Shown here: positions 25,201 through 35,600 of the stretch, one piece after another
Numbering within the stretch: position 1 is the first letter of the stretch
Layout of the letters: every line of letters begins with the position of its first letter
Origin: Fratercula arctica
Lineage: Eukaryota > Chordata > Aves > Charadriiformes > Alcidae
Length of the DNA: 64,000 nucleotides
Direction: 5' to 3'
Assembly: GCA_947846985.1 (NCBI GenBank)
Contig: CANTUZ010000005.1
Span: 47,767,389-47,831,388, forward strand
The notes under the pieces: model-generated
The model's input: only the letters and a program-made list of their open reading frames with translations
Told to the model about the DNA's origin: nothing
Database searches by the model: none
Translations under genes and position numbers: made by a program

Positions 25201-28200
25201 CTTTCTACATTGAGGAGTTCAAAGGTACTTACCCGGACTGATGTAGTCCCACATGATCTGTACATGTTTGTCCCTGTCACTTCGAGAATGTTCGTGCAAA
25301 AAGCCCAGAGCATGGTCCAGTTCATGTTGAATTATTCCTTTCCACATGCAGCCTCCTTTCATCACAGAGACAGTCTGTCCGCCTCCTACTTTCCCGTAGT
25401 TGGACCAGCAGCTGAGAGAGGCATTGAACACCAACAGAAGACTTACGGGATTTTTATTGTCAGGCAGGCAAAGGGACAGTACAGAGAACCTTGCTGCACA
25501 CATGTCTTGTGGGAGTGGAAGAATTCCTTCCTGTCCACTGTGATATTCAGAGTCTACAGAAGGGCAAACCTGACCATGGTGTAGAAAATGACAAACTGTA
25601 TGGTCATCACTAAAGCTTCCTGGAATACCTTCATTAGCATGGAGGCTCCTGCATGCTGACTTTCTGGACACGGTGACTTTAACTCCTTAGAGATAACTAA
25701 CTTTATTTTTTCCCCAAAATACTGAACGCTGTATGAGAGCTGGAACTAAGACGAATAGCACTTTCAAGCTAATGGGTGTTGAACAGTTGTCTCATAGGCT
25801 CTAATTCTGACGTCGACAGCCAACTGTGTGTTTCAGATAACTGTTTATTTCGTAAGTTGAAATTGGTTTTGCCTGTGCGAATAAGACCTACAGTAATCTG
25901 TTATATACTGTCCTCGATGTGCATTATACCACATAGAAAACATGAGCTTAGATATTCTCTCCACTTTAATGCTTCTTTCCAATGATCGTCACCACTTCAG
26001 TGTCTTCAGTGAGCCCCTGATGTAACTGCCAAGTCCTTGCACTAGCAAGGTATCCGTGGAGGATACCTTGGCACTGTGATAAAACAAAGTCTCTTCAATA
26101 AATCCATTCCTCTTTCCTCTCTAAGGTCTCACAGAATGAGTGTAGTGAAGAATTGAAATACAGTGTAGAAATAACTTATTAATGTATCATTCAACTCACC
26201 CATCAGCAGATCTAATGCTGAGGTAGTCACGTTCTGTTTTGCGCTTCACAAAATTAATACATGTCAGTGTTTCAAATTCTGCCATGGCATCATGAATCCC
26301 CTTTATGTGGCTCTCCTCTGGAGAAGAAAGGGTTAATTTTGGGAGTCACACAATGACAATGGCAGGTGACATTAAAATCTTACTTAGGTGTGCTCAAAAA
26401 CAGGGTAAATGGGGGACGGAAACATTAGCCCAGGATCATTAGCCCAGGATCGTTCTTGCTTTTTGTTCAGTAATGAATTTCATTTAAGATATTAGTAGCC
26501 TGGCACAAGATCCTCTTTATCCAGGTATTTGTCCAAATGGATTCAGGTGGGAGCCTTTTTTTCTCGACTACTTGTTTTAAATTACAGTGGTGATTGTTGA
26601 TGTATCTTCTGATGGGACACCTGGAGACAGCTTTGTGAAGCTATTTTGCTAATGAAAAGAAGGCCATTGGAACCACTTTGCAACAGGCATGCAACTTATA
26701 AAGGCAGGTATTCTGGCAGGTACCATTAGAAGGAATGATCAGTCTTGTGTCCAAAAGACCAGACCAAAACATCATGGATGCAAACATCTCAAGGAAATTT
26801 GATCTCTGTTCTTTTTCCTGTTCAGGTCTTTGCAATTTACAATTCATCTGTGCTTGCACAGCACAAGTAAATCCTCAGAATTGATTTAGTCAACTATTTT
26901 TTTGGCCACTAGAAGTATGTTTCTACCTGAAGCTTATTGGATAAAATACAATTAAAAAACATTAAAAAATATAACAATAAAAATTTGCACCCACCGTAAG
27001 TAGGATCCAAGACATAAGGAACACGAACAATCCCATCACTGGACTGGGGCCAATTACAATGGCGACAGTTGATGGCACTGCGTCTCCTTTGTGGAGCTAT
27101 GTCACCTTCTTGCAAGTACTGAGAGCTGTCTGTGGTGACAGAGAAAGCATGGAAATAGGTTGCTGGACGGTTGCTAACCACATTTGGAAAAGCGTCACTC
27201 CCTACTCATCCTCCTTTTCTATTTTTCCCCAAGCATCTGCTCCTGGCTAGCATGAGAAATGGACTATTGGGCTAGATGGACATTATCTGCTTCCCTATCT
27301 TTGCTGCTGTGTCTTTAGCTAAGAGGAGAGGTCAGAAGCTCCAACTCTGTTGGATGGAGTTGAGGCAAGACAGGGAATGACTGAAAGCAGTTGCAGTAGT
27401 GAGAGGGATGCTGTACTTTGATACTATCTCATCATCCATCACGTGACATTGAATGAATGGCATCAAACATGTGCCGAGGAAGGGTGCTGGGCAAAGGCAG
27501 GAGGTGCAAATAAGGAAACCCAAGAGGGCAAGCAAATCAAAAAGAGAAGTGAGTGCTCTCTAGAGACTGTAGGGATGTTTGGTGTCCATTTCTACAGACA
27601 GCAGCAAAGCTTCTTGAATGACTGTTGAAGGGGAAAATGTGAGAAAGGTAAGCTCACAAACAGGGAATGTTTGGAAGAATCAAGGAACAGGAAGTCTGGA
27701 GCACGAGTGTAGAACTGACCATAGCTTATCTAGGAGTCTGTATTACAAAGCCATATGATGACTTAATGCAAGTGAAGCTTGCATTCAAGAAAAAGGCAGT
27801 TAAATAATAAATCATCCAGATATCCAAGTTCTCTTTTTATGTCCAAAGAATGACAAAGATATCGAGAGCTAAAGCTGAAGCATCTGCCTAGATAGTTCAG
27901 TTGCCTCCACACTTGGTATCTTCAGTATTGACACTATAGATTTGAGACACCATGGGGCTTCAGCAGACCATGCAGTAGTCCCAGTGCCCTGTCTCTGGCC
28001 ATCTCTTACATGATGGTGTGTAAGATGGGAGAAATATTTGCACAGATTGTGGTAAGACATTGTACCTCCCGTATCACTCCCAAAAAGCAACCGAGAGACC
28101 CATTCTAAGTAGGGCTTTGCTGGCATTACCTTTGTTAACTTTCAGAATTCTGTTAAAAATAACTTCATCCTCAGAGTAGGTCTCTGTAGGCGATGGAGAT

Positions 28201-31200
28201 TCTGTGCAGAAATACAAGAGTATCACTTTCTCATGCCCAGGGAAAATACGAATCCTGATTTTTAATCATGAGTTTCCAGGAGCTCACTTAGATCAGGTCC
28301 TGATTACAGACATGCATGTAAAACTTACAGAACCTATTTAGGGACTGGCGTAGTGTTCAGTCGTGTAGATACTTCCTCAGTGACACAATCTCGTGAACCT
28401 CCCAGTTGTGGTTATTTTGGCATTAATCCAGTCCCAAGAGCCATTTTCTTTCAATCTTTCCCCTCCTCCCTCCCTAGCCATTGCATCTTAAGGCCTGTAC
28501 CTTTGATTTTTGTAAGTCTGTATTGTCCCACTCCAGTGGCCAGCTGGCTGCGTGGCTCCCTCTGTGCACTCAGACAGCACAGTTTGCCTTCTGCAGGAAC
28601 AGTTCACTCCCAAACCCCCAACATAAGGCACCAGGAGCAGAAAAGGATGGAGAGCAGTCCTGCTGTTTGCTGCTGGGCATGCTGACCTCTGGAAAAACCC
28701 TTGAAACCAATGAAATAGGAACTGCACTCCTATTCCATGGGTCGGACTGATGTCCCAGCATCAGGCACTCCTAGGCCCTTACAAGTAGAATCGGGCAACT
28801 CTGAGCATTATGCAAGAAGTCTTGACATCAATAAGAAGCACAAGCACATGGCCTCTGTGCTTTCTGTAACCTTTGGAAGTGACTTAAGTCAGGGCATTAT
28901 CTAAGCAGAGCTATTTTTAGCAAAAGTAACGGCTGAGGTTTTTAGCAAGGCCAAGCATTGGCCAAAACCAAGAGACTCTGTTTTCCATGAAATATTATGG
29001 TGAGTGCATTCATTTAATAAAATTTATTCCTTAAGATTAATTTGTGTTAAGCACGTGTTATTTTCTGGAGTAACTGGGTGGCTAACAATCAGTGTATCCT
29101 ACCAAATACTTACATTTAGATGAAATAATACATACCGTATATATCCTCTTGCGTAGTAACCTGCAAGAATGATGCATTAGTATTATCTCACATTTTATAT
29201 TATAACATAAATATTAAATAATATAGCACGCAAAGGATCAAAAGTCTCCAGGCTACCACTGAAAGTATCCTTCACCACTGCAGTCTTGAGCTTTTATATA
29301 CTGTGCTATGTGTGAAGTACCATGCTGTGGTAGATATTCGTCTTTGACATCATAAAGGCAATCGGCATAGGACAGTCAGGAAATGCAATCTGAAGTGTGG
29401 AGTATGTTTCAGATCTTCCAGCTTTATTTATGTCCCTGCTCGTAGGAGTGCAAGGCTGATGAAATTGCCAACGAAGTCCTCCCTCACCTCACAACACAGT
29501 GGTGAAAGGCCATGGTACTGCTTCTAGGGAACTGTGGGACTGGTACCCAGCCGTGGGGGTCACGTCTGTAGCAAAACAGGTTGCCATACTTCCCTTGCCT
29601 TGTATAAATAAAAAGCGAGTTTGAGTTTTCTCCATGACTGCAGAGAAGGCAAAAGCTTCCTGGGATGTGGGCTATATCTGGACATTGTGGAGCAATAAAT
29701 GGAATAGGGATGGAAACTGCTCACTCTGTTACACTTATGATCTGAGGCTTTCCTGCACAGATGGAGATACAGGTGGAGTACATGAGTCTCGACCTCACTT
29801 TCCACAATGCTGAACCCTGAAGTGATGAAAAGAGCTGATTTAGCTGTCCTTACCTCAGTAGGTTCTGTTGCTGCAGAAAGCAAGGAAGAAAAAGACAAGC
29901 AAAAAGGGCAAATTAGATTCTGAATGCAACTTCACAGTGTTGAATAGTATGGGCCTCCTCAGCCATGGGAATGCCTTTGGCAGGTCCCTTTGCTTGGAGG
30001 GGAACAGGGTGCACTAACTGATGCATAGGCACAGAAATTAAATTGACATTTAGACAACAGTTATGAAAATTCCTAGTAGATTGTGCTGAGGGACAGAATC
30101 CTGGTCATTTACCATCTAAGAATCAACAAAGCATTTTATCAGCTTCAGTGTGGAAAATGACGAAGGAAACTAGGGACCAAAACAGGCTAGATTTCACTGC
30201 AACAGGTGCAGGCTAACCAGCTCAGCAATCCTCGCTGGTTTCACAGTGTCAAAGAGTAAAGTTATAAAATGGGATAAAGGCTATAATTTAGCATGGGGCA
30301 AATAATCTGAGCTTCAGTATGTACCTGACAGCAGCTTGGAACCATTCTGAGTCCTAAGGTGTTTTTCTAGTGTGTCCTCTTTTGATTTCTACCAAATGTC
30401 ACTTTCTAGATACAAACACAGAAGTGAAAATATGATCTGATATATAGATTTCTGAGCAGAAATTTCGTTGTTATAATACCATAAAAGTTTAGAAATTGCA
30501 AAGACCTCCAGAGGTCATCCAGTTTGTCTGCTTTCCCTAAGGCAAAAACGGTTTTATCTGTGTTATTCCTGACCACAGTTTGTTTGACCTGTTCTTAAGT
30601 ATGATGGATATGCCGCAAGCCTTTCTGGCAGTCTCTTCCAGTTTGCCAATAATTGCACTCTTCCTTGTCAAAATGTAAAGGCATCATATTTTTTTTCCTA
30701 TCCAACACTGACACAGAGAACACTTATGCAAATAGTTCTTATTTCTCAGCCTATCTGTGTTCCTTATCTTTTTGACCATGTTTCTTCAATAGAAGACGTG
30801 CCAAGCTCTGTCACACTTTTTAGCACCTTTCCCTTTCCACAGTGGTTATTGCCCAAACGTACTGAGGGGACTTCCTCCTATTCAGAATCTACCTAGAACC
30901 TGCAGCAGAATTGCTTTTATTGAGCCAAAAAGGCCTCAGGTTGTCTTTCCAGACTGTTACTTCGGTCACATGGTGATGGAAGTCCACTGTAATGATAGTG
31001 GTTTATTATAGAAAAGTTCATTTACATCCCACCAGCTACATCAGTGAGATCTATGGCATTTAAAAAAATTCTGCAGGGAAGCACGTTTCTGAGATGGGTT
31101 GACTGGATTCAGAATTCATGCACCCAAGAGGCACTAGATTAATTGACTAGTCAAAGTCAGTGGAAATTAGTCTCCAGATTCCTAGGCACATAAAGCCTGC

Positions 31201-32493
31201 AACACCTTTTTAAAACCCAAATGAGGCATCACAGAAGGCATCTGCCATGCCCTTGATCAAACAAACATCTGGTATGATACAGCTTCCAAAATGATACAGT
31301 TCACATTTTCCCTGCACTGTAAATATTGAAAGATGACTCAAAAGACACAAAAAGCAGTAACAATGGTAAATTAAAGCTCATTGTTTACATTTGTCCCAGT
31401 AACCCTGCAACTTTGAGTCCCAGTGGCTGACTACTTTTAACTCGAGCAAGCGTGTCCCTCTGCCGGCTCTAAATATACTGAGTGGTAATTTTACAATGTC
31501 CCTTTGCTGCCATGCCATAAATGACAGCTCAAAAGAAGAACTGGTCAGTTTTCATTAGCCACTTCACTTGCTCTGACTCTGTCAAGCAAATTTTTCCAAG
31601 GCCTCTTCATCTCACACAACGCATCACATCACCCCCGACCTGGCAGTTTCTTGCTGTAGTTAAAGTCTACCTACAGATTTATTTCCATTGACCTTCTCTG
31701 GAGATCTGCAATTACCTCCTTCTATTTTGTGAGTTGACAAAGGCTGTTCATCTAAGCCTGTACTATTTGTTTTCTATCCAGCACAAAGCAAAGCTTTCTC
31801 TGACTCCCTTTCTCTTACTGCTGCACCAAGGTAGGCAAGGAGGCAAATGAGTAGCAGTCTTTTTGTAACGCTCAACCTAATGGAAAGGTATCAAAATGTC
31901 TTATTAAAATTTTATTTTTGAACCTGTGAAAGCACATCTAAATTGAGCTAACAAACCATACCCCAAGAGTATGTGTACAGCACATCTGTGTGAAAACACA
32001 TCTGCACTCACCCCAATAACAAATAAGGAAACATGGCCTTATTCAAAAGGCCTGACAGTCAGCGCTTTCACGTGCTTTAAAGCCAAGTCACTCACACACC
32101 AACAAAGCGTGTGATACACAGTCAGGAATTAACAGTTACCTTTAAAATACGGTATAAATCCTACTTACTTGTTGTGCTGTTTTCATAGTTCTCCTGCAAA
32201 ACCAATAGGTAAAAGGCATTATTCTTCCATAGCTCATAAACGCAGCAGCAATAGAATCAAAATCAGGCCAAAGGGAGGAAGTAAATTATTAGCTTGTCTT
32301 TATATATTATTATATTACTAATATTTTTCTTGCAGGAAATTTATCAAACTGGGTCTCCACAGCTTCACTCCAGGAAGAACAGGTCATTAGAAGACGGAGC
32401 ACAGTTGCATGGAACTGCTCTCACCTGAATAGGGAAGCCCAGGGTAGCGTGAAGCAGAAATGCAGTGAAGATTAGGAACATCTTCAGATCCAT
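22209..32493 (-). CDS. Astacin-family metalloprotease of hatching-enzyme type (13 coding exons, complete)
   Basis: Secreted zinc endopeptidase of family M12A. Joining exons at 32493-32425, 32193-32169, 29870-29854, 29160-29136, 28201-28130, 27129-26995, 26317-26200, 25411-25233, 25106-25022, 24661-24534, 23987-23872, 23438-23213 and 22243-22209 gives 1230 nt, 409 residues plus stop, with every junction in phase and GT/AG. Seen: signal peptide (1-19), Thr/Glu/Ser-rich propeptide, RRR before the mature start at about residue 87, zinc site H183-E184-H187-H193 in HELDHALGFLHEHSR, Met-turn M238 with Y240, and one CUB domain (about 287-398, Cys 287/313/339/362). Family knowledge: an extra Cys pair near the mature N terminus (C91, C94) marks hatching-enzyme, nephrosin and ovastacin-like members. 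Such enzymes digest egg envelopes, but the substrate here is inferred. Amphibian UVS.2-type proteins usually have two CUB domains, so one is a difference. Intact in this window; which named avian paralogue it is remains unsure. Confidence 0.93.
23213..23438 (-). CDS. Astacin gene exon 12: CUB domain, second half
   Basis: Acceptor CCCTTACAG, donor GTAAGT, phase 0 in and 1 out. Encodes ISLHFQAFEL, CQGDYVKVYDG, KTCGSKLP and SSNLMLVEFVTDG...GFQAIF, a full CUB second half with its Cys pair (C339, C362) and the FxAxF-like end. Reading through the donor would add 28 Lys/Ser-rich residues before a stop at about 23127. Confidence 0.93.
23872..23987 (-). CDS. Astacin gene exon 11: CUB domain, first half
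   Basis: Acceptor CTTTCACAG, donor GTAATC, phase 1 in and 0 out. Encodes C287...GSLRSDNYPRNYSDNTNC: the CUB opening with 'G.l.S.nYP..Y..n..C.W'. Confidence 0.92.
24534..24661 (-). CDS. Astacin gene exon 10: end of catalytic domain
   Basis: Acceptor TTTTTTGCAG, donor GTAAGC, phase 2 in and 1 out. Encodes FSNTTGKATIVP, IGQRQGLSNLDVAKINKLYNC. 'IGQR.GLS..D...IN.LY.C' is the canonical astacin-domain C terminus; C284 closes the domain. Confidence 0.95.
25022..25106 (-). CDS. Astacin gene exon 9: Met-turn
   Basis: Acceptor ATATTACAG, donor GTAAGT, phase 1 in and 2 out. Encodes FKKFENSNN and LPYDYSSVMHYG: the S-x-M-H-Y Met-turn with the zinc-shell tyrosine (Y240). Confidence 0.96.
25233..25411 (-). 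CDS. Astacin gene exon 8: zinc-binding active site
   Basis: Acceptor CTCTCTCAG, donor GTAAGT, phase 2 in and 1 out. Encodes GCWSNYGKVGGGQ, then C175, then IIQHELDHALGFLHEHSR and SDRD. All residues of the consensus HExxHxxGFxHExxRxDRD are present (H183, E184, H187, H193, E194, R197). C155 and C175 fit the second conserved disulfide. Confidence 0.97.
26046..26070. repeat. Perfect hairpin in astacin intron 7
   Basis: CAAGGTATCC-GTGGA-GGATACCTTG: 10-bp stem, 5-nt loop. Confidence 0.92.
26200..26317 (-). CDS. Astacin gene exon 7: catalytic domain N-terminal lobe
   Basis: Acceptor CTTCTCCAG, donor GTGAGT, phase 1 in and 2 out. Encodes HDAMAEFETLTCINFV (with C134, expected to pair with C284) and DYLSIRSADG, matching the family 'I..AM..ie..TCI.F..r....dyl.i' pattern. 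Confidence 0.93.
26423..26450. repeat. 14-bp tandem duplication
   Basis: CATTAGCCCAGGAT twice without mismatch, in the astacin intron before exon 7. Confidence 0.9.
26995..27129 (-). CDS. Astacin gene exon 6: inhibitory GD motif, activation site, mature N terminus
   Basis: Acceptor CACCACAG, donor GTGGGT, phase 1 to 1. Contains EGDI; in astacins the Asp of the F-x-G-D type motif blocks the zinc in the zymogen. This is followed by RRR (a basic cleavage site) and SAINCRHCNWPQ, the start of the catalytic domain with the subfamily's extra Cys pair, then VRVPYVLD, the usual astacin N-terminal strand. Confidence 0.92.
28130..28201 (-). CDS. Astacin gene exon 5: conserved propeptide helix
   Basis: Acceptor CTGCACAG, donor GTAATG, phase 1 to 1. 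Encodes an acidic stretch ending EDEVIFNRILKVNK. The 'RILKVNK' pattern is typical of vertebrate hatching-enzyme propeptides, which supports the subfamily call. Confidence 0.88.
29136..29160 (-). CDS. Astacin gene exon 4: 25-nt micro-exon, propeptide
   Basis: Acceptor TTCTTGCAG, donor GTATGT, phase 0 in and 1 out. Encodes VTTQEDIY. Needed to restore the frame between exons 3 and 5. Confidence 0.75.
29854..29870 (-). CDS. Astacin gene exon 3: 17-nt micro-exon, propeptide
   Basis: Acceptor with a long pyrimidine tract ending CTGCAG, donor GTAAGG, phase 1 in and 0 out. Encodes the TTEPTE stretch with the junction codon. It is the shortest exon of the gene and could be skipped in some transcripts only with a frame shift, since 17 is not a multiple of 3. 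Confidence 0.7.
30490..30720 (-). mobile_element. Ancient CR1-like LINE fragment
   Basis: Within astacin intron 2. GACCTCCAGAGGTCATCCAG, CCTGACCACAGTTTGTTTGACCTGTTCTTAA and CAGTCTCTTCCAGTTTGCCAA follow the order of the CR1 3' region in minus orientation, but are highly diverged. Confidence 0.6.
32169..32193 (-). CDS. Astacin gene exon 2: 25-nt micro-exon, propeptide
   Basis: Acceptor TTTTGCAG, donor GTAAGT, phase 0 in and 1 out. Encodes ENYENSTT. ENS is a possible N-glycosylation sequon (N-S-T). Supported by phase agreement with both neighbours. Confidence 0.8.
32425..32493 (-). CDS. Astacin gene exon 1: start codon and signal peptide
   Basis: Begins at ATG (complement of 32491-32493) with A at -3 and G at +4. 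It encodes MDLKMFLIFTAFLLHATLG followed by FPIQ: an N-terminal Lys, a hydrophobic core and a likely cleavage after G19. It ends in CAG before the donor GTGAGA (phase 0). Confidence 0.9.
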
Positions 32494-32545
32494 TCTCCAG
32501 ACCAGTGCCGTGTGCTTATCTCTGCCTGCCCAGGAGCGCTGCCGC

Positions 32546-32601
32546 TAGATATACCAGCAGAGCCTGCTCTGCCAGGGCTGAAAAAACCTGCCCCGGCCAA
32601 T
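32546..32601 (-). promoter_or_regulatory. Candidate core promoter of the astacin gene
   Basis: On the minus strand a TATA-like GGTATATCTA lies at 32555-32546, about 55 nt before the ATG. An ATTGG (inverted CCAAT box) at 32601-32597 sits about 45 nt upstream of it. This spacing fits a classic CCAAT/TATA promoter with a start site near 32520. No CpG island is visible, which fits a tissue-restricted gene. Confidence 0.5.
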
Positions 32602-35600
32602 GGGGATCTGAGCAGGAAGCGAACTTCTTTTGCAGCCTCAACAGCCAGTTTAGCCTCTGGGCATCTCCTGGTGCTGCGCTATTGCTGTCACTGTGATCTA
32701 TAGCATCCCTTGTCTTCACACTGTCATTCATGTTGCTCTCTAGAGCTGGATCAGCCTCATGCTTGCGCTGCCACGCACATCCTCTGTTTCTTGGAGGATC
32801 TTTCCTGAAGTGTTCACTTTGACTGACACCACCTAGAAAGCCCTTGTTCCCAGATAACTTTCCAGAGTGCTGTATTGTTGGGATTTCAGATGGTAGGTGA
32901 TTTTTTTTCTTTGTCACAGAAAGCCCAGAAGACCATTGTGTTGCTTTGGAGCATACAACACATGACTACTCAGTGAGGTCATGTCTGTGTCTTCCCTGAG
33001 AAGATATCCTTTATACTCTCAGTTTATATGAGTAGAATTTTTGTTTCCTCCTCTGTGTTTCCTAATGTTTCATAAAATCAGGAACATTTCCTGTGTTCCA
33101 TAATTTCTGGCAGTCTGATAGTTGTAGGTGCCCTCGTGAGCTTTGTGGCCAGCAGTCAGAGAGGGGAAAAAAAGACAACAGTAGGAGAAGCAGCACTTAC
33201 TCATTTTGAGAATGATTAACAGATCTGCTGCTTGCTGGAGTGCCCCTGTCCAGAAGCGGATGTAAGATGCAGCGAGCAGACCTAGCAAGAAAAACTGGTA
33301 GGAGGTAAACCTGCAATCACTGAGCTTCTTGTCATGGCAACCTCTTGTTGCAACCTCTTCTCGCAGCGACGCTCTGCTTGGTGAACCATTTGCCGAGGGT
33401 GCTGTAGCTGGGGAATTGTCTGGTCTCTGATACACACTTGTTTTGTGTCAGAGTGCATTTTCCATGCAAGGAAACTGAGTTGTAGAATGTACAGATCCTG
33501 TCTCTAGATCATGCCAGTGCTCAGGTACCCTCAGAGTAAGTTTTTAAACTCACATTGTTATTTCTTCTTTCTGTGTTGAATAAGACATTCTAGAAGTTAC
33601 TCATGTTGATGAATGAATCGAGAATCACCAGAGGGCTTTCCACCTACTTGTCTCCAAGTCATACTCAGTCAAGGCTAGGAGTTACATGGAAATACAATCT
33701 CAATTGCATTGGTGGGGATTACTCTTCATTTTAATGGAGAAAAGTTCACAGTCACACACTGCTGACTATTTTAGGAAAGTCTGGACTGACGAAGTCCAGG
33801 GACAAACTTTCATTGCCCCCACAGGGAGGCAGCATAGGGGAATACTGCTTCTCCCCTTCTGTCCCTGCGCTCTGGCTGAAGTAAAGTATGCCCTAGGCAC
33901 CAGACAGTAAAAAGCAGGGTAGCACATGGTCCTTGTGACCATGACAGAACAAAGACCAAGCAGGTATTGTCAGCATGATAAGGCAGTTTTTGTGTCCTCT
34001 GTGCGCATAAATGTTTGCACTAAGCAATGCTAAGTGCCTTTCTTCATATTTGTGTTGCATAGGGATGAAAATCTTCCTTGTGCTGAAGCAAAGTTGTGCA
34101 GCTCTGGTCTGCAGTCCTAGAATGGTTTTCCAGGTTTCTCACTGAAAACAAGGGCAAAACAATTGTCTGTGATGCCAGATGCCTTGGTATGCCAAAACCA
34201 TACCAAAAAGACACAGCAGAATGGGAATTGAGTATAATCTGCTTCCATTAGGGTTTAGGGTAAAAAAGCAAGTCAGACCACTTTCAGGGAAAACCTATCC
34301 AGGAGCAAAAGGAGGGACCAGAGATAGTGAGGGAACAAAACAACGTTAAAAAGCAAGTTAGGAAGGTTGGTAACCTGAGCATCTTTGTAGCATGTTATTG
34401 AGAACTGGGCTGGCAAAAAGGATGCTGCACATTTTATGCTGGCCATGCTAATCTGCTGACATATTAAGCAGTTCATCAGACAGATTACTGTGTGCCACCT
34501 TTTCCCTTTTCCATATGCCAACACTAGGGATGACGGGGGAGATTGCTGTTACGATCAAGAATGTGGCTGCAAACGCTACAGCTGGCAAAGTACATACAAC
34601 AGAGTGAGGGGGAAGGCTGACACTCATGCCTGCTGCCCATCCTGAAGGTCCTATCAGCTTTGGTTTGTGCCCGATATTTAGATTCAATATTTGGTTGTTT
34701 TCTTAAGTGTGGTAATCATGGGGGAGGACTTATCAGCAGTCCTGTTTTCACTAAGTGAAAAATTGCCTGATTTTTTGAGATGTTGCAAAACCAGATGCAG
34801 TAAAGCTGGTACCTCCAGCAGAAAAAGTGCCAGAGAAATTGTCTTGAACCCGTAGGAACAAAACTAGGGCTTAGCAAAGAGAATGTGTCTTTGCATGTAT
34901 AGAAGAAAAGCGTGTGGGAAATTTTGTCAGGCTTGAGTTCTGCTGTCTGTATATGCCAGCTTCTGGTGGACAGTAGGGACCACACAGATTTTGCGGTTGT
35001 GAACGGTGATTGGCAGGTGTCCAAAACCAACAACAAAATGTCAAGAATTACTTGGACGGTGTCATAGTCTGCAAGAAGTCTGTCAGCAAAAAGAGCACTG
35101 CTCCTGAAAGACCACTACAAAACCTGGGAGTTATGCCTGAGGACATACGCTGATTTGCAGAGACCCGTACGCATAACCAAGGAAAGACTTTACAGACATG
35201 AAAAAATGTATGTTCTCTTCTGTTGCATATGGGAGTTCACTGTAAAGTATACATAGCTAAAATCAAAACAGCAGATGTATAAAAGTTACAACACTTCTGT
35301 AGACATCTTTCAGATTTTTCTCAGTCGCGTGTCATTTAGTCATATGTGTTACACAATTATTACTCTCTTTGGAGTGTTTCATTGTAAACAGCTCCCAAAA
35401 TATAATGTAAGCCATCAAGACCTAGTTATAAAAATGAAATAAAGTGTCTATTGTGGCTAACTACTAACCCCTATAACTACTAGTTACTAATTACGGTGTA
35501 GTAAAATGCAGGAAATAAAAAAATAACCACATTTATGTTGAACAGCTTATGGAAGGTATGCGGTAGCTACCATACCCAATTCATGGTAAGATATTAACAG

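Noticed and set aside
25219..25671. 150-codon single-exon reading of the zinc site
   Set aside because: The open frame runs past the real acceptor at 25411 into the intron; only 25233-25411 is exon 8.
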